From Glaesserella parasuis (GTDB taxonomy: Bacteria > Pseudomonadota > Gammaproteobacteria > Enterobacterales > Pasteurellaceae): a stretch of 64,000 bases of DNA. The stretch spans positions 36,708 through 100,707 of the forward strand of contig NZ_MUXW01000001.1 of NCBI RefSeq assembly GCF_002015085.1, written 5' to 3'. The translations under genes and the position numbers were made by a program. The notes under the pieces were generated by a model that had not been told where the DNA came from, searched no databases, and worked only from the letters and a program-made list of their open reading frames with translations. Below, piece after piece: positions 1 through 8,700 of this stretch. Each line of letters starts with the position of its first letter. Position 1 is the first letter of the stretch.

Positions 1-1
1 A

Positions 2-541
2 AGAAGTCGTCCAAATAATGTTTATATCTATTACTCTCGCTTAGATGTCGGGGCAAATCGAGTTAATCTTGCGATTATTGCTCGTCGTATGGCAAGCGAA
101 GTATATGTGATTAACTCTGGTTCTAGTGTATTAACCTCTCGTCCAGCCATAGGCATTCGTATTGATAATGATGCTTTCTTTAGTATTCATGCTCTTTCAT
201 CTGGAGGAGCAGATTCACTAAGTTTGATTCAAAATATTCATACGTTCTTTAATACTGAGGAAAGACGACATATCAATTGGATGGCAGTAGGTGATTTCAA
301 CCGAGCACCTGGTCGTATGCAAGAGGCTTTAGATTCTGAACCACAGCTTCGCAATACAACATTAATTGTTGCACCAACGGAACCTACCCATCGTTCTGGC
401 AATGTATTGGATTATGCAGTGTTACACAATGCGAATCAAACCACACAAAATACAACGGTCAGTGCCAGCATTATGTTTAATCAGATGAGATCGCAGATTA
501 CCTCTGATCATTTCCCAGTCAGCTTTGTGAAAAAACGTTAA
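2..541 (+). CDS. cdtB: Cytolethal distending toxin subunit B (5' end outside window)
   Basis: This is the catalytic subunit of cytolethal distending toxin, a DNase I-fold nuclease that damages host DNA and arrests the cell cycle. The reading frame is open from base 2, so the start codon and N-terminal third lie outside the window. Visible family marks are the RPNNVYIYYSRLDVGANRVN segment, a catalytic His in FSIHAL (codon at 188-190), the Asp of the metal-binding VGDFNR motif and a C-terminal SDHFPVSF holding the second catalytic Asp-His pair. All active-site residues expected in this part are intact. cdtC follows 9 bp downstream, matching the usual cdtABC order. The toxin is normally secreted and delivered with CdtA and CdtC. 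Confidence 0.95.
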   Translation, partial: RSRPNNVYIYYSRLDVGANRVNLAIIARRMASEVYVINSGSSVLTSRPAIGIRIDNDAFFSIHALSSGGADSLSLIQNIHTFFNTEERRHINWMAVGDFNRAPGRMQEALDSEPQLRNTTLIVAPTEPTHRSGNVLDYAVLHNANQTTQNTTVSASIMFNQMRSQITSDHFPVSFVKKR

Positions 542-550
542 GGGGGAACT

Positions 551-1081
551 ATGTTAAAGCGTTTTACTTTATTGATGACATTAGGACTATGCCAGTTTTC
601 CCTTGCAGAAACACCACCGATGCCACCTGCACCTACGCCAACACCATCAACTTATCCTGATGTTGTTGAAATAAAGCCCCCTATTATCTCTTTACGCAGT
701 TTAAATACGGGGGAGCCAGTATCTAATCGGAGCTACGATCGGAATGATCCAAGAGAGGTGCAGTGGAGACTTGTCGATGCTATTGTTAAAAATCGTCGGT
801 TCGTACAATTTAAAGTAGTTGATAAAGAAGAGCGTTGCTTGGTTGGAGATGGTGGTACTTTGCCTTGTGGACAAACAGACACTTTATTTAGGTTAGTCCC
901 AACCGACACGGGAGCATTTATTCTGACAGAACCCAACACAGGAAAATGTTTAACCAGCGAGAATTATGGCAGTTATGGTTTTCAAAACTGCTTACGGACT
1001 TCTTCAGCAGAACCTAGCAATATTCCGTTAAAACATCTTTGGATTATTGCTCCGCCTTTTGGACCTAGTAGGTTATTATAA
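551..1081 (+). CDS. cdtC: Cytolethal distending toxin subunit C
   Basis: CdtC forms, with CdtA, the ricin-B-like lectin heterodimer that binds host membranes and delivers CdtB. The 176-residue protein starts with a signal peptide (MLKRFTLLMTLGLCQFSLA), followed by a Pro/Thr-rich linker and a single beta-trefoil domain with the FKVVDKEERCLVG and FILTEPNTGKCL segments that are typical of the subunit. It begins 9 bp after cdtB behind a GGGGGAA ribosome-binding site, so the two are surely cotranscribed. Its length is in the usual range for CdtC and nothing looks truncated. No toxin gene follows; the next sequence is an aminotransferase relic on the opposite strand. Confidence 0.93.
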   Translation: MLKRFTLLMTLGLCQFSLAETPPMPPAPTPTPSTYPDVVEIKPPIISLRSLNTGEPVSNRSYDRNDPREVQWRLVDAIVKNRRFVQFKVVDKEERCLVGDGGTLPCGQTDTLFRLVPTDTGAFILTEPNTGKCLTSENYGSYGFQNCLRTSSAEPSNIPLKHLWIIAPPFGPSRLL

Positions 1082-1108
1082 CATTACAATTTTTAGGGGC
1101 TAAATTGA

Positions 1109-1285
1109 TTAGCCCCCATTCCAAATCAGTGCCTTCCTCAATGCCATAAAAAATCTATCATTTTCCTCTGCCAACCCGATACTGACACGCAAGGTTTGCA
1201 TGCCATAACCTGCATCCAAACTATTACAATTAAACGGCTGACTCAAATCGTATCCCAATCTTTTGCTGGGATTTAACGTGCTATC
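1109..1285 (-). pseudogene. C-terminal relic of a HisC-like aminotransferase
   Basis: On the minus strand 58 codons stay open to a TAA stop and read like the end of a fold-type I PLP aminotransferase. The segment TLRVSIGLAEENDRFFMAL resembles the LRITVGTREESQRVIDAL ending of histidinol-phosphate aminotransferase. There is no start codon; in-frame TGA at 1286-1288 closes the frame, and coding-like sequence just upstream sits in another frame. I read it as the decayed 3' end of a gene whose remainder was lost, perhaps when cdt was inserted or rearranged here. The family call rests on memory of the HisC C-terminus and is moderate. Confidence 0.45.
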
Positions 1286-1440
1286 TCATCAATCTCTTTA
1301 GGGACAAGCAGAATAAGCAAATTTTGTACAGATATCAATCAATTAAAATTTATTTCTATTTAGTAGGATAAATTTCATTTGACAGCGAAATAACAAAACG
1401 TTATTTCTATGCAAGTTTTTCGTGGCTGACGAAAGAAAGT

Positions 1441-1446
1441 TATAAT
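1441..1446 (+). promoter_or_regulatory. Candidate -10 box for the lysC leader
   Basis: A perfect TATAAT lies about 15 bases upstream of the first conserved riboswitch bases. No good -35 hexamer is seen 16-18 bases before it, so this is a plausible but unproven promoter. Confidence 0.4.
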
Positions 1447-1455
1447 GCAAATTAT

Positions 1456-1632
1456 AGCGGGAGAGGTGCAACACTCAGATAGCTTATTTTAGGGAACTAG
1501 ACCGTTTGAAGAATAAGTAACGGGGGTGATTGCCGAGGTGTGAATTCACTAGATAGGAATGATCATCGGCTGTATAGGTTGAATCTTATCAGCTGTCGTT
1601 TAACAACCGTTAAGCGGAGTGCTCTTAAATTT
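1456..1632 (+). ncRNA. Lysine riboswitch (L box)
   Basis: The leader of lysC carries the conserved lysine-aptamer elements in order: GGGAGAGGTGCAACACTC at the 5' side, GGGGGTGATTGCCGAGGTGTG in the middle, CATCGGCTG followed by TAGGTTGAATCTTATCAGCTG, and a closing GAGTGCTCTT that can pair with the 5' AGAGGTGC strand to form P1. The same blocks occur in the E. coli lysC leader. Lysine binding would shut off expression of the lysine-sensitive aspartokinase. The boundaries are by eye. Confidence 0.88.
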
Positions 1633-1667
1633 GTTTTTCAACAAACCAAAAGTAACTCAAAAATCCC

Positions 1668-1718
1668 ATTTCCTATCTTTTTCACTTCATTGCAAACACA
1701 ATTTTATTTATAGGAAAT
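1668..1718 (+). promoter_or_regulatory. Possible Shine-Dalgarno-sequestering helix of the lysine riboswitch
   Basis: ATTTCCTAT at 1668-1676 is the exact reverse complement of ATAGGAAAT at 1710-1718, which contains the lysC ribosome-binding site (start codon at 1723). Pairing of these nine bases would hide the Shine-Dalgarno sequence, suggesting that the riboswitch acts on translation. A small hairpin TTTGTT/AACAAA lies between the aptamer and this helix. No strong terminator is seen before the gene. The mechanism is inferred. Confidence 0.5.
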
Positions 1719-1722
1719 TTTC

Positions 1723-3075
1723 ATGTCTCATCTTTCTGTTGCTAAATTTGGTGGAACTAGCGTTGCCAATTTTGAAGCAATGTCTGCCTGTGCAAATATC
1801 GTTACTACAGACGCAAATACTCGAGTTGTTGTGTTATCTGCTTCCGCAGGTGTGACAAACTATTTAGTTGAGCTGGCGAATGGTTGTGAAACAGAGCGTC
1901 GTGAAGAAATTTTAGCGGCAGTTTGTACCATTCAATACAACATTATCGAAAAATTACAAAACCCTGCTGCAGTTTCTGCGGAAATTGACGCATTATTAGA
2001 ACACATTTCAGCCCTTGCCCTCTCTGCAAGCCTTGCAACCTCAGCAGCACTGACCGATGAGTTAATTTGTCACGGCGAAATGATGTCTACTAAAATCTTC
2101 ACTCAGCTATTAAAAGAGCGTAATTATCCTGCGGTGTGGGTTGATGTGAGAGAGATTGTAGCTACCAATAACCATTACGGCAAAGCTGCACCAAACGATG
2201 AGAAAACCCAAGCTCAGTCAGATGCAATCCTTAAGCCATTAATTGCAGAAGGCAAAGTCGTTATTACTCAAGGCTTTATCGGTCGTGATGATGAAGGCAA
2301 AACAACCACATTAGGACGTGGCGGTAGTGACTATTCAGCAGCGCTATTAGCAGAAGTATTAAATGCAAACGATGTGTTAATTTGGACTGATGTACCAGGT
2401 ATTTACACCACCGATCCTCGTGTTGTACCAGCAGCAAAACGCATTGATACAATGAGCTTTAACGAAGCCGCAGAAATGGCAACTTTCGGTGCTAAAGTTT
2501 TACACCCAGCGACCTTGTTGCCTGCGGTGCGTAGTAATATTCCAGTATATGTTGGCTCAAGTAAAGCCCCAGAACAAGGTGGTACTTGGGTAACTCGAGA
2601 TCCACAACCTCGCCCAACCTTCCGTGCATTAGCACTGCGTCGCAATCAAATTTTGCTTACGCTTTCAAGCCTCAGCATGTTACACGCCCAAGGCTTCTTA
2701 GCCAATGTCTTTGCGATTTTAGCAAAACACAAAATCTCTGTTGATGTGATTACGACATCAGAAGTTAGCATTGCATTAACGTTAGATAAAACAGGTTCAG
2801 CATCGTCAGGTGCAGATATGTTATCCCCTGAATTATTGGAAGAGTTACGCCAATATTGCAATGTGAAAGTAGAAAACGATCTTGCTTTAGTGGCAATTAT
2901 TGGAAACAACCTACATACACAAGCGGGTATTGCGAAACAATTATTTGCAACACTCTCACCATATAACGTTCGCTTAATCAGCTATGGTGCAAGCACAAAT
3001 AATGTATGTACCTTAGTACAAAATAGTGAAGCAGATGATGTAATTCGTTCGCTACATTCTGCGTTGTTTGAATAA
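1723..3075 (+). CDS. lysC: Lysine-sensitive aspartate kinase III
   Basis: Phosphorylates aspartate, the first step toward lysine, diaminopimelate, threonine and methionine. The 450-residue protein has the N-terminal KFGGTSV kinase motif (residues 8-14), the TTLGRGGSDYSAALLA substrate-binding segment near residue 205 and two C-terminal ACT domains that sense lysine. The length is that of the monofunctional LysC type, not the ThrA or MetL fusions. The start is set by AGGAAATTTTC immediately upstream. It stands alone, between the lysine riboswitch and a strong hairpin terminator, so it is probably a single-gene unit repressed by lysine both through the leader RNA and allosterically. Confidence 0.96.
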   Translation: MSHLSVAKFGGTSVANFEAMSACANIVTTDANTRVVVLSASAGVTNYLVELANGCETERREEILAAVCTIQYNIIEKLQNPAAVSAEIDALLEHISALALSASLATSAALTDELICHGEMMSTKIFTQLLKERNYPAVWVDVREIVATNNHYGKAAPNDEKTQAQSDAILKPLIAEGKVVITQGFIGRDDEGKTTTLGRGGSDYSAALLAEVLNANDVLIWTDVPGIYTTDPRVVPAAKRIDTMSFNEAAEMATFGAKVLHPATLLPAVRSNIPVYVGSSKAPEQGGTWVTRDPQPRPTFRALALRRNQILLTLSSLSMLHAQGFLANVFAILAKHKISVDVITTSEVSIALTLDKTGSASSGADMLSPELLEELRQYCNVKVENDLALVAIIGNNLHTQAGIAKQLFATLSPYNVRLISYGASTNNVCTLVQNSEADDVIRSLHSALFE

Positions 3076-3116
3076 TTGGCTCGCCATATCGAGGAGCCTC
3101 TCCCACAATTTGTGTA

Positions 3117-3157
3117 AATACCTGTTTCTGAGATAATACATTCAGACACAGGTATTT
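3117..3157 (+). terminator. lysC terminator hairpin
   Basis: AATACCTGTTTCTGA pairs with TCAGACACAGGTATT across a nine-base loop (one mismatch) and is followed by TTATT. Placed 40 bases after lysC; it also reads as a stem toward the minus strand. Confidence 0.7.
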
Positions 3158-3159
3158 TA

Positions 3160-3285
3160 TTATGAACGAAAAACAACCTCACGCCTTGGCAGCGGAATTT
3201 GCCAATTACCATTAAAACGGCACAGCACATTAATTTCCCCTTGAATTTGGGTAAGTTCAATAAGGCGGTCAAGATAGTCCATCAT
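3160..3285 (-). pseudogene. N-terminal relic of an AraC-family regulator
   Basis: A 41-codon minus-strand frame begins MMDYLDRLIELTQIQGEINV and continues LCRFNGNWQI before stopping at TAA. This resembles the start of the cupin domain of AraC-type transcription regulators (pattern D-LS-LL-L--V-G-LD--C-F-G-W). No DNA-binding domain follows, because the frame runs into the lysC terminator. It is probably the remains of a regulator gene truncated by a deletion. The assignment is by pattern only. Confidence 0.4.
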
Positions 3286-3310
3286 TTTTCATTAATACAA
3301 TAAGCATGAG

Positions 3311-3604
3311 CTATCTCAACTTCATCTGAAAAATCACCGCTTCCGCTTGGCAACTAAATAAGAATTTCGCTTGTAACAAAAAGCCATCTTCGGTTTGGCT
3401 GATTTGGCTACTGATATTGCACGGATCGCTTTCAACTTCTCTTGCTTTTGCCGTTAATGTGGCCAGTCCTTGTTCTGCATCTGCTTGGGTTGGATAGACA
3501 AGGGCTAATTCAATGGTGCTGTCCGCATTGTCGAACATAGACGTGCTACTTGGTTTACAAATACCACCACAACAATTGGCTTGGTCACTAAAGGTTTTTG
3601 ACAT
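3311..3604 (-). CDS. DUF406 family protein (YfcZ/YiiS type)
   Basis: A 97-residue cytoplasmic protein of the conserved but uncharacterised YfcZ/YiiS (DUF406) family. The Cys-rich N-terminal segment QANCCGGICKP and the following ELALVYPTQADAEQGLATLT helix-strand region are the recognisable features. The start is supported by AAGGAG seven bases before the ATG. It is transcribed away from the neighbouring nitroreductase gene; the 77-bp gap must hold both promoters. The function is unknown, and the cysteine cluster only suggests possible metal or redox chemistry. Confidence 0.85.
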   Translation of the reverse strand: MSKTFSDQANCCGGICKPSSTSMFDNADSTIELALVYPTQADAEQGLATLTAKAREVESDPCNISSQISQTEDGFLLQAKFLFSCQAEAVIFQMKLR

Positions 3605-3681
3605 ATTTACTCCTTGATATTTTGAAATTTAAGTAAAGCGTATCATAATATGGTAATCAATTCATTGAGGGGAAACAAATT

Positions 3682-4350
3682 ATGTCTATTTCTAAACAAG
3701 CTATTCTTGATGCCTTCCATTATCGCCATGCTTGCAAGCAATACGATCCAACGAAAAAAATCAGTGATGAAGATTTCCAATTTATTTTGGAAACAGGGCG
3801 TTTATCGCCAAGTTCTTTTGGCTTTGAGCCGTGGCGATTTTTAGTGATTGAAAACCACGCTATCCGTGAGCTTATTCGTGATAATGCGTGGGGGGCAAAG
3901 GATAAGGTGATGGATTGTAGCCATTTTGTTGTGATCCTTGTTCGTCAGCCTGAAACTCTGCTTGCTGACGGCGAATATGTACAACATATTATGCGAGATG
4001 TTCACCATATTCCTGAAGAAGCGTTAAAAATGCGTCAAGGTTTTTATCGTAACTTCAGTGAAAAGGATTTTGGCTTGACCCAAGATCCTGTGGCGTTTTA
4101 TCACTGGGCTTGTCGCCAAAGCTATATTGCATTAGCCAATATGCTAACAGCTTCAGCAATGATTGGCATTGATAGCACCGCGATTGAAGGTTTCCCATTG
4201 GAAAAAATGGATCAGCTTTTTGTCGAAAAAGGGTTGTATGATCCGAAAGTCTATAAACTTAGTGTGATGGTCGCCTTTGGTTATCGTGCGGTAGAACCTA
4301 AAGCGAAGACCCGTCAAGCAATCTCTGATGTGGTGGAATACATAGAATAA
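3682..4350 (+). CDS. NAD(P)H-dependent nitroreductase family flavoprotein
   Basis: An FMN-dependent oxidoreductase of the nitroreductase superfamily, probably using NAD(P)H to reduce quinones, flavins or nitro compounds; the natural substrate cannot be told from sequence. The 222 residues open with the family signature RHACKQYDPTKKISDEDF, followed by LETGRLSPSSFGFEPWRFLV, which forms part of the FMN pocket. The C-terminal AFGYRAVEPKAKTRQ is the usual ending. The ATG is preceded by GAGGGGAAA. It lies alone between the divergent DUF406 gene and cca. Confidence 0.88.
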   Translation: MSISKQAILDAFHYRHACKQYDPTKKISDEDFQFILETGRLSPSSFGFEPWRFLVIENHAIRELIRDNAWGAKDKVMDCSHFVVILVRQPETLLADGEYVQHIMRDVHHIPEEALKMRQGFYRNFSEKDFGLTQDPVAFYHWACRQSYIALANMLTASAMIGIDSTAIEGFPLEKMDQLFVEKGLYDPKVYKLSVMVAFGYRAVEPKAKTRQAISDVVEYIE

Positions 4351-4395
4351 TGCTTCTTAATACACCAATCCTAATATATCCGAATTAATATACCT

Positions 4396-5670
4396 ATGAT
4401 GATATCCACTACAAATATCTACCTTGTCGGTGGTGCAGTACGGGATCAACTACTCGGCTTAGCAGTCAAAGATCGTGATTGGTTGATTGTTGGGGCAACG
4501 CCCGAACAGCTTTTAGCTCAAGGCTATCAACAAGTCGGTAACGATTTCCCCGTATTTTTACACCCTAAAACCAAAGAAGAATACGCCCTTGCCCGTACCG
4601 AACGCAAAAACGGCAACGGCTACAACGGTTTTATCTGCGACTTTACCCCTGAGGTTACTCTTGAACAAGATTTAATCCGCCGAGATCTTACCATTAATGC
4701 GATTGCTCAAGATCTTGACGGCAACTACCACGATTTTTACGGGGGGATTGCAGATCTTAAACATCGCCTGCTTCGCCACGTTTCCCCTGCCTTTGCTGAA
4801 GATCCGCTACGGGTGTTGCGTGTGGCTCGCTTTGCCGCACGCTTCCATTCTCTCGGATTTCGGATTGCTCCTGAAACGGTAAAATTAATGCAAGAAATGA
4901 CCGCTTGCGGTGAGTTAGCTCATTTAACAGCGGAGCGTGTTTGGCTGGAAACCCAAAAAGCCTTCGCCACCGACACACCACACATCTATTTCCAAGTGCT
5001 ACGAGAAGTCGGGGCATTGAAAGTGCTATTTCCTGAAGTGGAAGCACTCTTTGGCGTTCCACAACCTGAAAAACATCACCCTGAAATTGATAGTGGCGTT
5101 CATACTTTGATGGTTTTGGAACAGGCGAAAAAATTAGCGGTTCAAGCAAATGATCCTGAAAGTGTGTTATTTGCCGCACTCTGTCACGATCTTGGCAAAG
5201 CTCTAACCCCAAAGGATATTCTGCCCCATCATTATGAACACGGACAGAAAGGCGTTGCCCCAACAGAACAACTGGCAAATCGCTTGAAAGTGCCAGCTCA
5301 TACTAAAGCATTCGCTAAACTGGTAACGGAATTTCACACCCATAGCCATAAAATCACAGAGCTACGCCCTGAAACCGTGGTGAAATTGTTTAATAAACTT
5401 GATGTATGGCGTAAACCCGAACGTTTTTTTGATTTTTTATTGGTTTGCGAAGCGGATAGCAAAGGGCGTTTGGGCTTTGAAAATCGGGAATACCCACAAG
5501 CGGATTATGCAAAACAGCTCTATCAAGTCGCTTGTGAAGTGGATATTCAAGCGGTGATTAACGATGGCTTCGAGAAAGCGGGGATTAAAAGAGAAATTGA
5601 TCACAGAAGACAGCTAGTTATCCTAGCTAGGAAAGAGGAAAACCTGAACTGTAAGAAGCCAAAAACATAG
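4396..5670 (+). CDS. cca: Multifunctional CCA tRNA nucleotidyltransferase
   Basis: Adds or repairs the 3'-CCA end of tRNAs without a template. The N-terminal class II nucleotidyltransferase head shows VGGAVRDQLLG and the metal-binding DRDWLIVG; the neck/body carries RRDLTINAIA and DPLRVLRVARFAARF. An HD phosphohydrolase domain follows (HTLMVLEQ and ALCHDLGKAL, residues about 235-275), the mark of the long gammaproteobacterial form with 2'3'-phosphodiesterase activity. Length 424 is normal. The start is uncertain by one or two codons (ATGATG at 4396) because no clear ribosome-binding site precedes it. A paralogous class II enzyme, pcnB, lies at 27.2 kb. Confidence 0.93.
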   Translation: MMISTTNIYLVGGAVRDQLLGLAVKDRDWLIVGATPEQLLAQGYQQVGNDFPVFLHPKTKEEYALARTERKNGNGYNGFICDFTPEVTLEQDLIRRDLTINAIAQDLDGNYHDFYGGIADLKHRLLRHVSPAFAEDPLRVLRVARFAARFHSLGFRIAPETVKLMQEMTACGELAHLTAERVWLETQKAFATDTPHIYFQVLREVGALKVLFPEVEALFGVPQPEKHHPEIDSGVHTLMVLEQAKKLAVQANDPESVLFAALCHDLGKALTPKDILPHHYEHGQKGVAPTEQLANRLKVPAHTKAFAKLVTEFHTHSHKITELRPETVVKLFNKLDVWRKPERFFDFLLVCEADSKGRLGFENREYPQADYAKQLYQVACEVDIQAVINDGFEKAGIKREIDHRRQLVILARKEENLNCKKPKT

Positions 5671-5678
5671 CTAAAAAT

Positions 5679-5723
5679 AAAGTAGCTTTAATCCCCTACT
5701 CTCCAAGACTTAAAGCTACTTTT
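5679..5723. terminator. Bidirectional terminator between cca and mukB
   Basis: AAAGTAGCTTTAA and TTAAAGCTACTTTT form a 12-13-bp stem with A and T tracts on both sides, placed between two convergent genes. Confidence 0.8.
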
Positions 5724-5728
5724 GTCTA

Positions 5729-8700
5729 CTAAACCCTCCCAAACCCCTTCAATCCAACAACGTGTACATACTCTTGGTTATTGGTGATCTTACGCACTAA
5801 CTTGTAGGTTGTACCACGTTCTGGGCTGATGTTTTCTGGGGCAGCGATCAGCAATTGCATATCCAAACGCTCGCAGAGTTCAAACAAGGTATTGATAGAA
5901 GTTGCGTCTAAACGAGCTGCTTCGTCAAGGAAAAGCAAGCGAGCAGGCAGAATATCTTTAGCACGCATACGGCGAGATTCTTCTTCCCAACTTTGCACCA
6001 CCATTAACAAGATCGACATACCCGTACCAATCGCTTCTCCTGTCGATAACGCACTACTTTCCGCACGCATCCAACCGTCTGCACCACGGAAGGTTTCAAC
6101 TTCCAGATCGAGATAATTACGGTAGTCCAATAGCTCTTCGCCAATGGTCTGCGGCGTACGTTGCCCTAGTTCAATATGTGGATTAACACGCTTGTAGAGC
6201 ATTGCTAACGCTTCTGAGAAACTGAGTTTTTGGTTCTCAAACAGATCGCTATGTTGCTCACGGTCATTTGATAAAGCATTGAGTAAAATCGCGTGTGTAT
6301 CACGAATGTTTACCACCAAACGCACCCCTTTCACCTGACCGAAGGCAATATTTTGCAAGCCTTGGTTCAGTTGCAAAATACGGTTTTGCTCACGCTGAAT
6401 GGTTTTACGCAAGATATTTGCCACACTTTCAGAGCTGATCGCCAATTTTTTCTCACGGCTAGTCAGTTCGTTGGTTAAGCGAGATAGCTCAATTTCCATC
6501 TGCTCAATCGCATCAATCGGATCGTCCGTTTTAATGATGTCTTGGCGAATACGCTCACGCAAATGTTGGTAAACCAAAATAAAGAACGCCACTTTATTTT
6601 CAGGTTTACGGCTATCTTCTGACGCACGCAAGCTATCACGCAAGTATTCGTTATCTGCCACAGCGGTTCGCAACGCCCCAAGGGCTTTATCGGAAATCGA
6701 ACGCAACTCTTCTGCCGATTGATAAGCAAGCTCACGACGATTTAAGCGTTTTTCTACATCGCTATTACGAGAGAGTTTCAGCACCAAACACCAGCTCACT
6801 TTTGCCTGTACCACAATTTCACGTTGAGTATGGTAATCACGCTCTGCTTTACGTACCGCTTTATTAAGATTATCCATTTCCGCTTGAATAACCGCCACTT
6901 GCTTATCAATATAAGATTTACGCATACGGTGTTGGCTTAAGCGTTGTTGCAATTCATCACGGCGTATTCTCGCACGCTCTTCTGCTCCATCATCATTGCG
7001 GATACCGTATTCGTCCATCTCTTGCAACAATTCTTGAAGCATCTGATTTTTCGCATCAAAGGCACTGCGTAACGACGTTAAAACTTGGTTATATTCGCTA
7101 AATTGTGCCGTCGCTTGGCGAAGCTGTTCACGAGCCTGCTCACGCTCACGTTGTGCATTGTCTAAACGTTGGCGAAGCTGTTCGTTAAGAGCCGAACCTT
7201 CCGCCCCCACCGTTTCTTGATAGCTGAAGTGCAAACGGCGGTTCATCACATCAGCAAGGGCAAAGACTTTCTGTTGTTGCAATTTTTGTTGCTCAACAGA
7301 CCGCTTGTAATCCGCTTGTAGCTGTTCAAACTGGGTCGGATCGCTCTTTAACGCCACTGCAATCGGCTCAAGTTGTGCTAACGCATTGCCGAATTGACGG
7401 ATAAATTGTTCGTCTTCCTGTGCTTCTAGTAGCTGTTCACGACACTCTTCCACACGATCTTGTAAGGTTTCATCGGCAAGAATGTTGAGTTGTGGCAACA
7501 CTTTATTCAACAGTTGCAACTGTGCTTTGCTGTTTTCCAGCTGGTGACGTAATTGCTGTTCCGTACCGCTTGCTTGATTGAGTTCACGCTCAATTTCAAC
7601 CCGTTTTTGTGCAATCTCTTGCATTGCCGCTTCAGGATCAGGCTGGAAAGCTAAAGCTAAATGCGTACCGACAAACTGGCTTAAATGTTGGTATAAACGT
7701 TGGCATTTCTGCACATCAAAGGCACGTTCTGCGTGTTTTTCTGTCGTTTCATCACGTTCTGCTTTTACTTTCTCAAGCTGTTTCTCACGAGAAGCACGAC
7801 CAAAGACCGCAAATTCAGAGAACTTAGAGTAACGCCATTGACGGTCAGACAGTTGCACCACCACGCCATCGCCCAGTTCTTCCGATTTAAAGACATTATC
7901 GTCAAAGGCATTCGGATCACCTTCGATCAAATAGAGATTTTCAGGACAATCATCAAGTTGCTGTAATTGTGCTTTAACCGCTTCCAAATCACGCACCACA
8001 ATAGCGTGGCGAGCGTCGCCATAGAGTGCTGAGAAATAAGGTGCATCTTCAATCGACACATCTTCATATAACTCTGAAATCAGCACACCGCCAAATTTTT
8101 CCGCCAGCTGATTTAAGCGAATATCTTCCGCACCGTCAGGCTGGCTTAGGCGTGAAATTTGCTCATCTAATAGCTGTTCACGGCGAGCAAGTTCATCACG
8201 TTCAAGGGTTGCTTCACGCTCACGGCTTAAGGTATTTTGCATAAACTGCATAACCGCTTGGCTACTGTCAAAGGTTTCGCCACACTGCTCTTGCAAGCGG
8301 GCTAATGCCGATTGTGCCGTATGCCACGCAGGTGCAGTTTGTGCAAGTTGTTGATATTGTTGATTTAATTGCTCACGTTGCTGACGTTGTGTTGAACGTA
8401 CTTCAACAAATTCAGCCAGCTCTGCTTCCAAATCTTCAAGACGAGCTTGTTGCTCTTCATAATAGCTTTCAAGATCTTCTGCATCTTCCAACTCTGCTTG
8501 TGCTTTTTGATTAAACTCAGCAAGCAAACGTTCTGCATTATGTTGTTGATGTAAACGCTGTTCTAATTCTGTCAATTTTTGACGCAAAGCCACCGCTTGT
8601 TGTGCGTGGGCTTTTTGGCTTGGATACGCACTCAGCAATTCACGGGCAACGCTGTCTGCTTGTAAGCGGTCAGTTTCCCCTGCAATTTTGCAAACAAGTT

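Noticed and set aside
1619..1855. 78-codon frame overlapping the lysC start
   Set aside because: It lies in the riboswitch leader and in another frame of lysC.
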